Shown here: positions 25,151 to 33,875 of the stretch, piece by piece
How positions within the stretch are numbered: position 1 is the stretch's first letter
Layout of the letters: every line of letters begins with the position of its first letter
DNA from: Plantactinospora soyae
GTDB lineage: Bacteria; Actinomycetota; Actinomycetes; Mycobacteriales; Micromonosporaceae
Direction: 5' to 3'
Length of the DNA: 64,000 nucleotides
NCBI RefSeq assembly: GCF_014874095.1
Contig: NZ_JADBEB010000001.1
Location: 1,736,001 to 1,800,000, forward strand
Made by a program: the position numbers and the translations under genes
Notes under the pieces: generated by a model
The model's database searches: none
The model's input: the letters and a program-made list of their open reading frames with translations, nothing else
Told to the model about the DNA's origin: nothing

Positions 25151-26769
25151 CCCACCCGCGTCGACCCGGCCACCGCCGACACCGGCACCCGGTCCGCTCC
25201 GGACGTCTGGTCCGGCGGGCCTGCGGGATCGGGCAGCAGGCGGCGGTAGACGGCGTCGAGGATCTCGGCCTGAGCCGCCCAGGTCCAGCCGGCGAGTAGT
25301 CCCGGCCGGTCGTAGGCGGCCCGGTACCGCTCCCGGTCGGCCAGTACGGTCCGGACCGCGCGTACGTAGTCGGCGACGTCCTCGGCCCGGAACACCTCCC
25401 CCTGGCCGGTCGACCGCACCGTCTCCGCCATGGTCCGTACGTCGCTGACCACCACCGGCAGGCGGGCGTGGGCGTACTCGAAGAACTTCGTGATCAGGGC
25501 GATCTCGTGGTTGGGCCAGTGGTGGATCGGGATCACCCCGACGTCGGCGGCGGCCAGGAACGGCACCACCTGCCAGTGTTCGACGTACGGCAGCACGTGC
25601 ACCCTGTCTGTCAGGCCGAGCCGGCCGACGTGGGCGACGAGCTTCTCGACGTACCGCAGGGCGGGGTTGACCACCAGGGCGACGTGCACGCCGGGCAGCT
25701 CGGGCAGGGCGTCGACCATCGTGCGGAGCCCACGCGGCTCGGCGGCACTGCCGCTGTAGACCAGCAGCGGAACGTCGGCACCCACCCCGCAGAGCTGGCG
25801 CAGGTCCGGAACGGGCTGGTCCGGGCTCCCCGGATCGTGCTCGACGGCGGGGGCGTTGAGCACCACGGCCGGGGTCTCGGCGAGGTGATGCTCGGCGCGC
25901 AGTAGCTCGGCGAGGGCGTCCGAGACGGTGACCACGGCATCGGCGTACGGGGCGTACTCGCGCTCGTGTGCCCGATGCGCGGGCAGCCAGCGGATGTTCG
26001 GCTGCCACGGGCGGATCCCGGGCAGGAACTCGTGCGCGTCCCAGACGAGTTTGACCGGCCGCCCCGCGGCGCGGCCCCGGATCGCGGCCCGGGCGCCCAC
26101 CCCGAGCATCCGGAAGTCGTTCGCGTGGATCAGGTCCGGGGCCAGCTCGTCGAGGACCGGCCCGTACGCCAGCTCGTAGTCCCACAGCCCCGGTTCGAGC
26201 CGACGCCAGGCACCGTCGCCGTGCACCGACTGCCAGAACCAGGTGTACGCCCGGTCCCACGGGTTGCGGTACCGGCGGGCGTGCTGGGCCCGGTTGTGCA
26301 TCTTGGTCCGGACCCAGACCCAGTAGCCGAGCAGCCGGGCCAGCACCAGTTGGATCCGTCGCCACCGCTGCGCCATCGGCCGGGGGCGGCGGCCGGACCG
26401 GGCGTCGAGGTCGAGCAGGGCGCCCCGGACCCGCAGGTCCGCCTGCCAGGCCGCCACCTGCTGCGCCCGGTGTTCGGCGATCCCGGTGGGCGGATAGGCC
26501 AGCGGCCAGCGCAGCCAGGCGCGCCGGAACTGGTGGCGCTTGCGGAACAGCGGCTCCGGCATGGGGAGCAGCCGGACCAGCGCCGCGCCGAGTCGCCAGC
26601 TCTGCGGCGCTCCGGTCGGCGACCGGCCCAGCAGGGTCACGTCCCAGCCGGCGTCCGCCGCCGAACGGGCCTGCTTCTGTACCCGGGAGTCCCCGTTCAC
26701 GCCGTTGTCGACCAGCATGACGATCCGGCCCGGCGTACGGCGGGGTCGTCCGGCGTCGTCGTGCGTCAT
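25141..26769 (-). CDS. glycosyltransferase, GT4-type
   Basis: A 542-residue cytoplasmic glycosyltransferase. The N-terminal GT-B domain begins IVMLVDNGVNGDSRVQKQAR, typical of GT4 enzymes. A basic, helix-rich insertion follows (residues about 90-200). The C-terminal domain has LVYSGSAAEPRGLRTMVDAL, then IPIHHWPNHEIALITKFFEY and ARLPVVVSDV, where the Glu of EIALITKFFE is the usual donor-binding position. The acceptor is unknown. ATG 26769 has GGAGG 9 bases upstream. An LCP-type protein gene lies upstream on the same strand, consistent with envelope polymer synthesis. Confidence 0.85.
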   Translation of the reverse strand: MTHDDAGRPRRTPGRIVMLVDNGVNGDSRVQKQARSAADAGWDVTLLGRSPTGAPQSWRLGAALVRLLPMPEPLFRKRHQFRRAWLRWPLAYPPTGIAEHRAQQVAAWQADLRVRGALLDLDARSGRRPRPMAQRWRRIQLVLARLLGYWVWVRTKMHNRAQHARRYRNPWDRAYTWFWQSVHGDGAWRRLEPGLWDYELAYGPVLDELAPDLIHANDFRMLGVGARAAIRGRAAGRPVKLVWDAHEFLPGIRPWQPNIRWLPAHRAHEREYAPYADAVVTVSDALAELLRAEHHLAETPAVVLNAPAVEHDPGSPDQPVPDLRQLCGVGADVPLLVYSGSAAEPRGLRTMVDALPELPGVHVALVVNPALRYVEKLVAHVGRLGLTDRVHVLPYVEHWQVVPFLAAADVGVIPIHHWPNHEIALITKFFEYAHARLPVVVSDVRTMAETVRSTGQGEVFRAEDVADYVRAVRTVLADRERYRAAYDRPGLLAGWTWAAQAEILDAVYRRLLPDPAGPPDQTSGADRVPVSAVAGSTRVGQR

Positions 26770-26935
26770 CGTTCGCGCCTCCGTCCCGCCGGACCGCCCC
26801 GCGGACCCGGCGAGTGTACGGGCCACGCCTCTGACCAGGGCAGGAACGAGATGACGGGGACGTGAACAGTTCACGACGAGATCGACCGGCACCCCCGCCC
26901 GTCCGCCGTCGACGGGGTTCGGCCGGGCGCCCCGC

Positions 26936-28066
26936 TCACCGGGTGACCCGGGTCGGATGCTCGCCGGCCCAGTCGTCCAGCGCGTCCCGCCGGAGGGCGT
27001 CGAACAGACTGCGGCCCTCCGCCTGGTCCAGGCTCTCGTACTCGCCCCCGGGCCCACGCGCGGAGTGGTACGTCCAGCCGATCCCCACCGCGTCCGCCGC
27101 GGCCACCGTCCGCAGCGCGCTGAACAGCTCCGCCGGGGTCATCCCGTCGAGATCCAGTACGAGGTTGTCGCCGACCGCCCGAACCAGCTCGGTGACCCGG
27201 ATCGGATTCATCGCGGTCGCGGGATCGGTGACCCGGTGCATCAGCGCCTCGGCGAACCGCTGCCCGTTGCGGTCGCGGTCGTGTGCCCCGTTTTTCAGCT
27301 TGTACCGCTGACGGAGCAGGTCCTGCGCCCCGGCCCCGTCGAGTTCCTGGCAGCCGGCCGGGAAGTTCCGGGCGGTGTGGTGCGACCGGACCGGCTCCGG
27401 GAGGCACACCCGTACTCCGCCGACGGCGTCGGTCAGTTCCCGCAGTCCGGCGTAGGTGAGCGTGGCGGTGGCGTCGAACCGCACCTTGGACAGGTCGGCG
27501 ACGGTCCGCTCGGTGAGCGCCGCGCCGGCCGCCAGGTCGGGCCGGGCGCCCGGCCGGTGACTGCCGAGGTAGAACGCGGAACTCAGCTTGCCGAAACCGT
27601 GGCCGGGCACCTCGACGCCGAGGTCACGGGGCAACGAGACGAGATAGGACCGGCTCCGGTCCGCCGGTACGTGCACGATCAGCACGGTGTCCGCGCGGTG
27701 GCCGTTGGTCCGGCCGTCCCCGCCGTCGACGCCGAGCAACAGGAAGTTCAGCGGCTCGGCGGGGACGGTCGTTCCGACCGCCAGCGGCGGCACCGCGATG
27801 TCCACGATCTGCGGTACGCCCACGCCCCGACCCAGCGTCGGCAGCACGAGTACGCCCAGCATCGCCAGCGCGGCACCGGTCGCCTGCAACGAACGCCGCC
27901 GGCGCCGCCGCCGGGCCGTCGCCGCGACCTCGATCGCCGTACGCAGCGGCCCGACGTCCGGGGTCAACTCCTCGTGCCGGGCGAACGTCGCCCGCAACTC
28001 GTTCTCGACCGCTACCGGGTCCGGCCCACGCGAGTACTCGAACACCCGCCCGTCGTCGTCGCTCAT
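26936..28066 (-). CDS. LytR-CpsA-Psr (LCP) domain protein with anti-sigma-like N-terminus
   Basis: A 376-residue type II membrane protein. A cytoplasmic region of about 60 residues (ENELRATFARHEELTPD and ATARRRRRRR) precedes one transmembrane helix (LAMLGVLVLPTLG). The outer part is an LCP domain: LNFLLLGVDGGDGRTNGHRADTV, then VSLPRDLGVEVPGHG and the Arg-rich RQRYKLKNGAHDRDRNGQR. LCP enzymes attach undecaprenyl-linked polymers to the cell wall. The start is one base after the stop of the sigma-factor gene, so they are co-transcribed. The N-terminal part resembles cytoplasmic tails of proteins paired with SigE-family sigma factors. Confidence 0.82.
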   Translation of the reverse strand: MSDDDGRVFEYSRGPDPVAVENELRATFARHEELTPDVGPLRTAIEVAATARRRRRRRSLQATGAALAMLGVLVLPTLGRGVGVPQIVDIAVPPLAVGTTVPAEPLNFLLLGVDGGDGRTNGHRADTVLIVHVPADRSRSYLVSLPRDLGVEVPGHGFGKLSSAFYLGSHRPGARPDLAAGAALTERTVADLSKVRFDATATLTYAGLRELTDAVGGVRVCLPEPVRSHHTARNFPAGCQELDGAGAQDLLRQRYKLKNGAHDRDRNGQRFAEALMHRVTDPATAMNPIRVTELVRAVGDNLVLDLDGMTPAELFSALRTVAAADAVGIGWTYHSARGPGGEYESLDQAEGRSLFDALRRDALDDWAGEHPTRVTR

Positions 28067-28067
28067 C

Positions 28068-28547
28068 TCAGGCCTCCACGAACTCGGCACGAAGGGTGGC
28101 AAGCGCCCGGGATATCGCCGACCGGACGGTGCCGACCGCACAGCCGAGTACCTCCGCGATCTCGGCGTCGGGCAGGTCCTCGTAGTACCGCAGCACCAGC
28201 ACCGCCCGCTGCCTGCGCGGCAGCCGGGCCAGCCAGGTCCAGACCTGGTCCCGGTCCACGGTCGCCTCGGCGTGGTCGACGTGTACGACCACGGCCTCGT
28301 CGGGGTCCGCCCGCAGCAGCACCCGCCGGACCCAGGATCCCCGCTGCCAGTCGAGGTACTGGTTGGTCAGCATCCGCCGGACGTACCGGTCGGGAACGTC
28401 GGCACGGACGACCCGACGCCAGTTGAGCTGAACCCGCACCATCGTCTCCTGAACGAGGTCCTGGGCGAGATGGGGATCACCGGTCAGCATCACCGCATAG
28501 CGCAGCAGCGCGGTGAGCCGGGAGTCGGCGAACTCCTCGTACGTCAC
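28068..28547 (-). CDS. SigE-family ECF RNA polymerase sigma factor
   Basis: A 159-residue sigma-70-family factor of the short actinobacterial SigE family. Region 2 begins YEEFADSRLTALLRYAVML and includes DLVQETMVRV. Region 4 has PDAEIAEVLGCAVGTVRSAISRAL, the -35-recognising helix-turn-helix. GTG 28547 is preferred over GTG 28553 because GGAGG lies 7 bases before it and only 1 base before the other. The downstream LCP-domain gene is tightly coupled and may act as its membrane partner. Autoregulation is common in such pairs but is not shown here. Confidence 0.87.
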   Translation of the reverse strand: MTYEEFADSRLTALLRYAVMLTGDPHLAQDLVQETMVRVQLNWRRVVRADVPDRYVRRMLTNQYLDWQRGSWVRRVLLRADPDEAVVVHVDHAEATVDRDQVWTWLARLPRRQRAVLVLRYYEDLPDAEIAEVLGCAVGTVRSAISRALATLRAEFVEA

Positions 28548-28878
28548 GTACACCTCCGGGCCTCTTGCCTAAGAGGACGGATCGACGGGGGCAAAAGATT
28601 GCTGGACGTCGGAGATCGGCCGTTGCGCCTTGCCTGGCTCGGTACGACCGGCGCGCTCGTCGCGCTCGTCGCGGTCGCCGGCCCGACATCGACCCAGGCG
28701 CCCGACGCCACCCTATTCGCACCGCTCCCCAACAGCGCCGTCGCCGTCGACGGCGCCGGTACGGCGCAGGCACCGAGGCTGCGCCTGCGACGGGCGGACA
28801 GCGACATCGATACCGTCGTTCCAGGGGCGGCGGTAAACGGGGCGACGGGCCCTGCGGCGACCTGTCAGCATGGTTGCC
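28548..28878. other. divergent intergenic region, sigma factor / hen1
   Basis: About 330 bases hold the promoters of the leftward sigma operon and the rightward hen1-pnkp operon. CTCTT-GCCT-AAGAG (28562-28575) is a small inverted repeat about 15 bases before the sigma-factor start. A rightward open frame encodes a signal-peptide-like stretch (see rejected items) but has no stop before hen1. I see no RNA gene. Confidence 0.5.
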
Positions 28879-30390
28879 GTGTTGATCACCGTGACCACCA
28901 CCCACCAGCCGGCCACCGACCTGGGCTACCTGCTCGTCAAGCATCCGGACCGGATGCACTCGTTCACGGTGCCCACCGGTACGGCGTACGTGGTGTATCC
29001 GGAGGCCAGCGCCGAGCGGTGCACCGCCGCGCTGCTGCTCGACACCGATCCGCTGGCCCTGTCCGGTGGCCGCCGTCGGGGCAGGCCGGGCCGGGGTGCC
29101 GGCACCGCCACCCCCGACGACTTCACCCTCGGCCAGTACGTCAACGACCGCCCCTACGCCGCGTCGAGCCTGCTCTCCTCGGCACTGTCCATCGTGTTCC
29201 GTTCCGCACTGCGGGGTGCCTCGAAGGACCGTCCGGAGCTGGCCGCGACGCCGATCCCGCTGGAGCTGCGGGTGCCCGCGCTGCGCTGCCGGGGCGGGGC
29301 CGAGCTGGCCGGCCGGCTGTTCGCCCCGATGGGCTGGACGGTGAACGCCAGCGCAATCCCGCTCGATCCCGAGCATCCCGCCTGGGGCGACAGCCGATAC
29401 GTCGACCTCACCCTTCGCGGAACGCTCCGGCTCGCCGACGCGCTGAACCACCTCTACGTCCTGCTGCCGGTGCTGGACGACGCCAAGCACTACTGGGTCG
29501 CGCCGGACGAGATCGACAAGCTGCTCCGGGCCGGCGCGGGATGGCTGGCCGACCATCCGGAGCGGGGCCTGATCACCCGGCGTTATCTGGCACACCGGCG
29601 GGCGCTGGCCGGAACCGCGCTGGCCCGGCTCGCCGAGTTGCGGCTGGCGGACGAGCCGGCCGAGGTGGACAGCGTCGTGGAAGTCACCGACGGCGGGGCC
29701 GACGAGGATGCCGGGATGCCGGGCACGGTTGTCCGGCAGCCGCTGGCGGCACTGCGCCGGGCCGCCGTACTGGAGGCGCTCCGCTCCAGCGGTGCCACCC
29801 GGGTTCTCGACCTCGGCTGCGGCGGCGGCGCGCTCCTGACCGACCTGGTCCGGGACCGCCGCTACACCGAGATCGTCGGCACCGACGTGTCGTCCCGGAC
29901 CCTGGACCTCGCACAGCGGCGGCTGCGCCTCGACCGGCTGCCCACCCGGCAGCGCGACCGGATCAAGTTGTGGCAGTCCGCGCTGACGTACCGGGACGAC
30001 CGGCTGCGCGGGTTCGACGCCGCCGTACTGATGGAGGTGATCGAGCATCTCGATCCACCTCGCCTGCCGGCGCTGGAGGCGGCCGTGTTCGGCCACGCCC
30101 GGCCGGAGACGGTGATCGTGACCACCCCGAACGTCGAGTACAACGTGCGTTATCCGGGCCTGCCCGCCGGCACCTTCCGGCACCGCGACCACCGCTTCGA
30201 GTGGACCCGGGCCGAGTTCGCCGACTGGGCCGAGGGCGTCGCGGCGAGGCACGGCTACACCGTGACGATCAGCGGTGTCGGTGACGAGGACCCCGAGGTG
30301 GGCGCCGCCACCCAACTCGCCGCCTTCACCCGGTCCGCCCCCACCGCACCGCCGGCACCAGCGGCACCGGTCGTGGGAGAGGAGAGCTGA
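28879..30390 (+). CDS. hen1: 3'-terminal RNA ribose 2'-O-methyltransferase Hen1
   Basis: A 503-residue RNA repair methyltransferase that marks the 3' end of broken RNA so that re-cleavage at the repaired site is prevented. The N-terminal half is the bacterial Hen1 domain that activates Pnkp ligase (starts LITVTTTHQPATDLGYLL). The C-terminal half is a SAM methyltransferase: VLDLGCGGGALL, then the metal-binding EVIEHLDP with a downstream His in FRHRDHRFEW. GTG 28879 gives the usual family start; ATG 28870 is possible. The next gene, pnkp, begins one base after the stop, so the two subunits are made together. Confidence 0.92.
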   Translation: MLITVTTTHQPATDLGYLLVKHPDRMHSFTVPTGTAYVVYPEASAERCTAALLLDTDPLALSGGRRRGRPGRGAGTATPDDFTLGQYVNDRPYAASSLLSSALSIVFRSALRGASKDRPELAATPIPLELRVPALRCRGGAELAGRLFAPMGWTVNASAIPLDPEHPAWGDSRYVDLTLRGTLRLADALNHLYVLLPVLDDAKHYWVAPDEIDKLLRAGAGWLADHPERGLITRRYLAHRRALAGTALARLAELRLADEPAEVDSVVEVTDGGADEDAGMPGTVVRQPLAALRRAAVLEALRSSGATRVLDLGCGGGALLTDLVRDRRYTEIVGTDVSSRTLDLAQRRLRLDRLPTRQRDRIKLWQSALTYRDDRLRGFDAAVLMEVIEHLDPPRLPALEAAVFGHARPETVIVTTPNVEYNVRYPGLPAGTFRHRDHRFEWTRAEFADWAEGVAARHGYTVTISGVGDEDPEVGAATQLAAFTRSAPTAPPAPAAPVVGEES

Positions 30391-30391
30391 G

Positions 30392-32953
30392 ATGACCACA
30401 CTGGACATTCCCGAGCTGGCCCTGGTTGCCCTGGTCGGCATCTCCGGGTCGGGCAAGTCGACCTTCGCCCGCCGGCACTTCGGGCCGACCCAGGTGCTCT
30501 CCTCGGACACCTTCCGGGGCATGGTGGCCGACGACGAGAACGACCAGTCCGCCTCCACCGACGCGTTCGACGTACTGCACTACGTGGCCGGGAAGCGGCT
30601 GCGGTCCGGTCGGCTGACCGTGGTCGACGCCACCAACCTCCAGCAGCACGCCCGGGCCGGACTGGTCACCGTCGCCCGGGAACACGACGTACTGCCGGTG
30701 GCGATCGTGCTGGACGTGCCCGAGCCGCTGTGCTGGGAGCGTACGCAGGGCCGGGCGGATCGGACGTTCGGCCGGCCCGTACTCGGCCGGATGCAGCGCG
30801 ACCTGCGGCGCAGCATCGGACGGCTGGAGCGCGAGGGCTTCCGGAAGGTGCACGTGCTGCGCGGCGTCGAGGAGATCGAGGCCGCCGAGATCCGCTACGA
30901 GAAGCTGTACAACGACCGCCGGGAGCTGACCGGCCCGTTCGACATCGTCGGTGACGTGCACGGCTGCCGCGCCGAACTGGAGGCGCTGCTGGTCCGGCTC
31001 GGCTGGACGCTGCACCGCGACGAGGCCGGGCGGCCGGTGAACGCGGTCCATCCGGAGGGACGTACCGCGATCTTCGTCGGCGACCTGGTCGACCGGGGGC
31101 CGGACTCGCCCGGCGTACTCCGGCTGGTGATGGGGATGGTCGCGGCCGGTACCGCGCTCTGCGTGCCCGGCAACCACGAGCAGAAGCTGCTCCGCAAGCT
31201 GCGCGGCCGTAACGTCACGGTCTCGCACGGCCTGGCCGAGACGCTGGCCCAGCTCGACGCCGAGTCCCCCGGCTTCGTCGCCGAGATCTCCGCCTTCGTC
31301 GACGGCCTGGTCAGCCACTACGTGCTGGACGGCGGGCGGCTGGTGGTCGCGCACGCCGGGCTGAAGGCGGAGTACCAGGGCCGGGCGTCCGGCCGGGTCC
31401 GGGCGTTCGCGCTGTTCGGCGAGACCACCGGCGAAACCGACGAGTACGGCCTGCCGGTGCGCTACCCGTGGGCCCGGGAGTACCGAGGCTCGGCCATGGT
31501 CGTCTACGGCCACACCCCGACCCCGGTACCCGAGTGGATCAACAACACCATCTGCATCGACACCGGCTGCGTCTTCGGCGGCACGCTGACCGCCCTGCGT
31601 TATCCCGACCGGGAACTGGTCTCGGTGCCGGCCGCCAGGGAGTACTACCCGCCGGCCCGGCCGCTCCTCGTCGAGCCGGGCCGGACGGGTGGAACCCCGG
31701 GCGACGCCGAGCGGGACGACCTCGGGCTCGACCTGCGGGACGTCGCCGGACGCCGGCACATCGACTACGGCTACGGCGCGGTGACCGTACCGGCGGAGAA
31801 CGCCGCCGCGGCGCTGGAGGTGATGAGCCGGTTCGCCGTCGATCCGCGCTGGCTGCCCTGGTTGCCGCCGACGATGGCACCCTGCTCGACCTCCACGGTC
31901 GAGGGGTTCCTGGAACATCCGGCGCAGGCGTTCGACGACTACCGCAGCGCCGGGGTGGACCGGGTGGTCTGCGAGGAGAAGCACATGGGCTCCCGCGCGG
32001 TGGTGCTGGTCTGCCGGGACGACGGCACCGGCGCCCGCCGGTTCGGCCCAGGCGACGGGGTCATCTACACCCGCACCGGCCGGCCGTTCTTCGGCGGGGA
32101 ACAGGACCGGGCCCTGCTGTCCCGGGTACGCGCCGCCGTCACCGCGAGCGGGCTGTGGGCGGAACTCGACAGCGACTGGCTGCTCCTCGACTGCGAGCTG
32201 CTGCCCTGGTCGGCGAAGGCCGGTGGACTGATCCGGGAGCAGTACGCCGCCGTCGGCGCGGCGGGACGGGCGGCGCTGCCGGCCGTACTGGAGCTGCTGG
32301 ACCGGGCCGACGGGCGGGCCCTGCCGGTCGGCGAACTCCGGGACCGGATGGCCCGGCGGCACGCGGACCTCGTCCGCTACACCGAGGCGTACCGGGGGTA
32401 CGTCCGGCCGACCGACGGTCTGGACGGGGTGACCCTGGCGCCGTTCGCCGTGCTCGCCAGCGAGGGGGTCACGCACACCGGTCGGGACCACGGCTGGCAC
32501 CTGGCCCTGGCCGACCGGCTGTACACCGCCGATCCGGAGCTGTTCACCCCGACCCGTCGCCGGGTGGTGGACCTCGCCGACCCGCAGGCGACCGCCGAGG
32601 CGACCGACTGGTGGCGGGAGCTGACCGACTCCGGCGGCGAGGGAATGGTGGTGAAGCCGTACGCCGGGCTGGCCGCCCGGGACGCCAAGGGTCGTCTGCT
32701 CCAGCCGGGGGTCAAGTGCCGTGGCCGCGAGTACCTGCGGATCATCTACGGCCCGGAGTACGCCGAACCGGAGCAGTTGGCCGTACTCCGGGACCGGTCG
32801 TTGGGCCGCAAGCGGGGGCTGGCCCTGCGCGAGCACGGGCTCGGCCTGGCGGCGCTGGACCGGCTGGCCGAGGGCGCTCCGCTGTGGCGACGGCACGAGT
32901 TGGTCTTCGCGATCCTCGCCAACGAGTCGGAGCCGGTCGATCCCCGGTTGTAG
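30392..32953 (+). CDS. pnkp: polynucleotide kinase-phosphatase with RNA ligase-like adenylyltransferase (Pnkp)
   Basis: An 853-residue three-domain RNA end-healing and sealing enzyme. The kinase domain (1-170) has P-loop GISGSGKST. The phosphatase domain (about 175-430) has GDVHGC, GDLVDRGPDS and PGNHE of binuclear metallophosphatases. The adenylyltransferase domain (about 480-853) has motif I EKHMGSRA with the nucleotidyl Lys at K530. Clostridium thermocellum Pnkp is about 870 residues, so this is full length with all three active sites intact. It needs Hen1 for ligation. The pair repairs RNAs, typically tRNAs, cut by ribotoxins. I see no candidate toxin beside it. Confidence 0.94.
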   Translation: MTTLDIPELALVALVGISGSGKSTFARRHFGPTQVLSSDTFRGMVADDENDQSASTDAFDVLHYVAGKRLRSGRLTVVDATNLQQHARAGLVTVAREHDVLPVAIVLDVPEPLCWERTQGRADRTFGRPVLGRMQRDLRRSIGRLEREGFRKVHVLRGVEEIEAAEIRYEKLYNDRRELTGPFDIVGDVHGCRAELEALLVRLGWTLHRDEAGRPVNAVHPEGRTAIFVGDLVDRGPDSPGVLRLVMGMVAAGTALCVPGNHEQKLLRKLRGRNVTVSHGLAETLAQLDAESPGFVAEISAFVDGLVSHYVLDGGRLVVAHAGLKAEYQGRASGRVRAFALFGETTGETDEYGLPVRYPWAREYRGSAMVVYGHTPTPVPEWINNTICIDTGCVFGGTLTALRYPDRELVSVPAAREYYPPARPLLVEPGRTGGTPGDAERDDLGLDLRDVAGRRHIDYGYGAVTVPAENAAAALEVMSRFAVDPRWLPWLPPTMAPCSTSTVEGFLEHPAQAFDDYRSAGVDRVVCEEKHMGSRAVVLVCRDDGTGARRFGPGDGVIYTRTGRPFFGGEQDRALLSRVRAAVTASGLWAELDSDWLLLDCELLPWSAKAGGLIREQYAAVGAAGRAALPAVLELLDRADGRALPVGELRDRMARRHADLVRYTEAYRGYVRPTDGLDGVTLAPFAVLASEGVTHTGRDHGWHLALADRLYTADPELFTPTRRRVVDLADPQATAEATDWWRELTDSGGEGMVVKPYAGLAARDAKGRLLQPGVKCRGREYLRIIYGPEYAEPEQLAVLRDRSLGRKRGLALREHGLGLAALDRLAEGAPLWRRHELVFAILANESEPVDPRL

Positions 32954-33096
32954 ACCGCCTCGATCTCCGGGGCCGCACCGGCGTCGCCGGCATCGCCCGA
33001 CGGCTGCCGGTGCGGTCCGCCTAGACTGCTGTGGTACCCGCCACCATGCTGGCGGGTCCCTCGCCGCGCCACGCCGAGAATTCCGGAGGTCTGCTC

Positions 33097-33810
33097 GTGC
33101 CGACGCCCACCACCACGCTGGCCCTAGGTCCTGAATTCCTGGATCCGGAGTGGTTGATCTCCACGTTCGGGCTACTCGGCATCCTGGCCATCGTCTTCGC
33201 CGAATCCGGCCTTCTGATCGGCTTCTTCCTGCCCGGTGACTCGCTGCTGTTCACCGCCGGACTGCTCACCGCGGACGGCGAGTACATCACCTACCCGCTG
33301 TGGCTCGTCTGCCTGCTCATCACGGTTGCGGCGATCGCCGGGGACCAGGTCGGTTACGCGTTCGGCAAGAAGGTCGGCCCGTCGCTGTTCCGGCGGCCCA
33401 ACTCCAAGCTGTTCAAGCAGGAGAACCTGCTCAAGGCGCACGAGTTCTTCGAGAAGTACGGAGCCCGCTCCATCGTGCTGGCCCGGTTCGTGCCGATCGT
33501 CCGGACCTTCACCCCGATCGTCGCCGGGGTGAGCGGGATGCGCTACCGCACCTTCGTGATCTACAACGTGATCGGCGGCGTCCTCTGGGGCACCGGGGTC
33601 ACCGTGCTCGGCTTCTTCCTCGGCCAGATCCCGTTCGTCAAGGAGAACATCGAGCTGATCCTGATCGGGATCGTGTTCGTCTCGGTGGTGCCGATCGCCG
33701 TCGAGCTGCTGCGGGCCCGGCTGGCGGCCCGGCGTGGCACCACCCCGGCCGAGCAGGCCGAGTTGGAACACGCCGCGCAGGAGGCCCAGCGGCACCGGCG
33801 CGAGTACTAG
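33097..33810 (+). CDS. DedA-family membrane protein
   Basis: A 237-residue integral membrane protein of the DedA/VTT family, linked in other bacteria to lipid scrambling or undecaprenyl phosphate recycling. Family signatures FAESGLLIGFFLPGDSLLF, then KYGARSIVLARFVPIVRTFTP with GVSGMRYRTFVIYN, and several transmembrane helices are present. The C-terminal 30 residues are charged. GTG 33097 has GGAGG 7 bases upstream; the frame runs back to 33031. TAGACT (33022-33027) is a likely -10 box. Confidence 0.9.
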   Translation: MPTPTTTLALGPEFLDPEWLISTFGLLGILAIVFAESGLLIGFFLPGDSLLFTAGLLTADGEYITYPLWLVCLLITVAAIAGDQVGYAFGKKVGPSLFRRPNSKLFKQENLLKAHEFFEKYGARSIVLARFVPIVRTFTPIVAGVSGMRYRTFVIYNVIGGVLWGTGVTVLGFFLGQIPFVKENIELILIGIVFVSVVPIAVELLRARLAARRGTTPAEQAELEHAAQEAQRHRREY

Positions 33811-33850
33811 GCAGTCGCGAGTACTACTCAGTCGAGTACTAGGCAGTACG
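33802..33850 (+). repeat. 15-17 bp tandem repeat at the 3' end of dedA
   Basis: GAGTACTAGGCAGT-type units occur at 33802-33818, 33819-33833 and 33834-33850. The DedA stop codon (33808-33810) lies inside the first unit. The block fills most of the convergent gap to the class II aldolase gene. Confidence 0.7.
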
Positions 33851-33875
33851 GACGGAATCGAAGCGGGTCGGCCGG

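Noticed and set aside
28600-28940. Rightward frame with a signal-peptide-like segment (LGTTGALVALVAVAGPTSTQA) upstream of hen1
   Set aside because: It has no good start or ribosome site and runs without stop through hen1 in another frame, so a secreted peptide gene is not supported.
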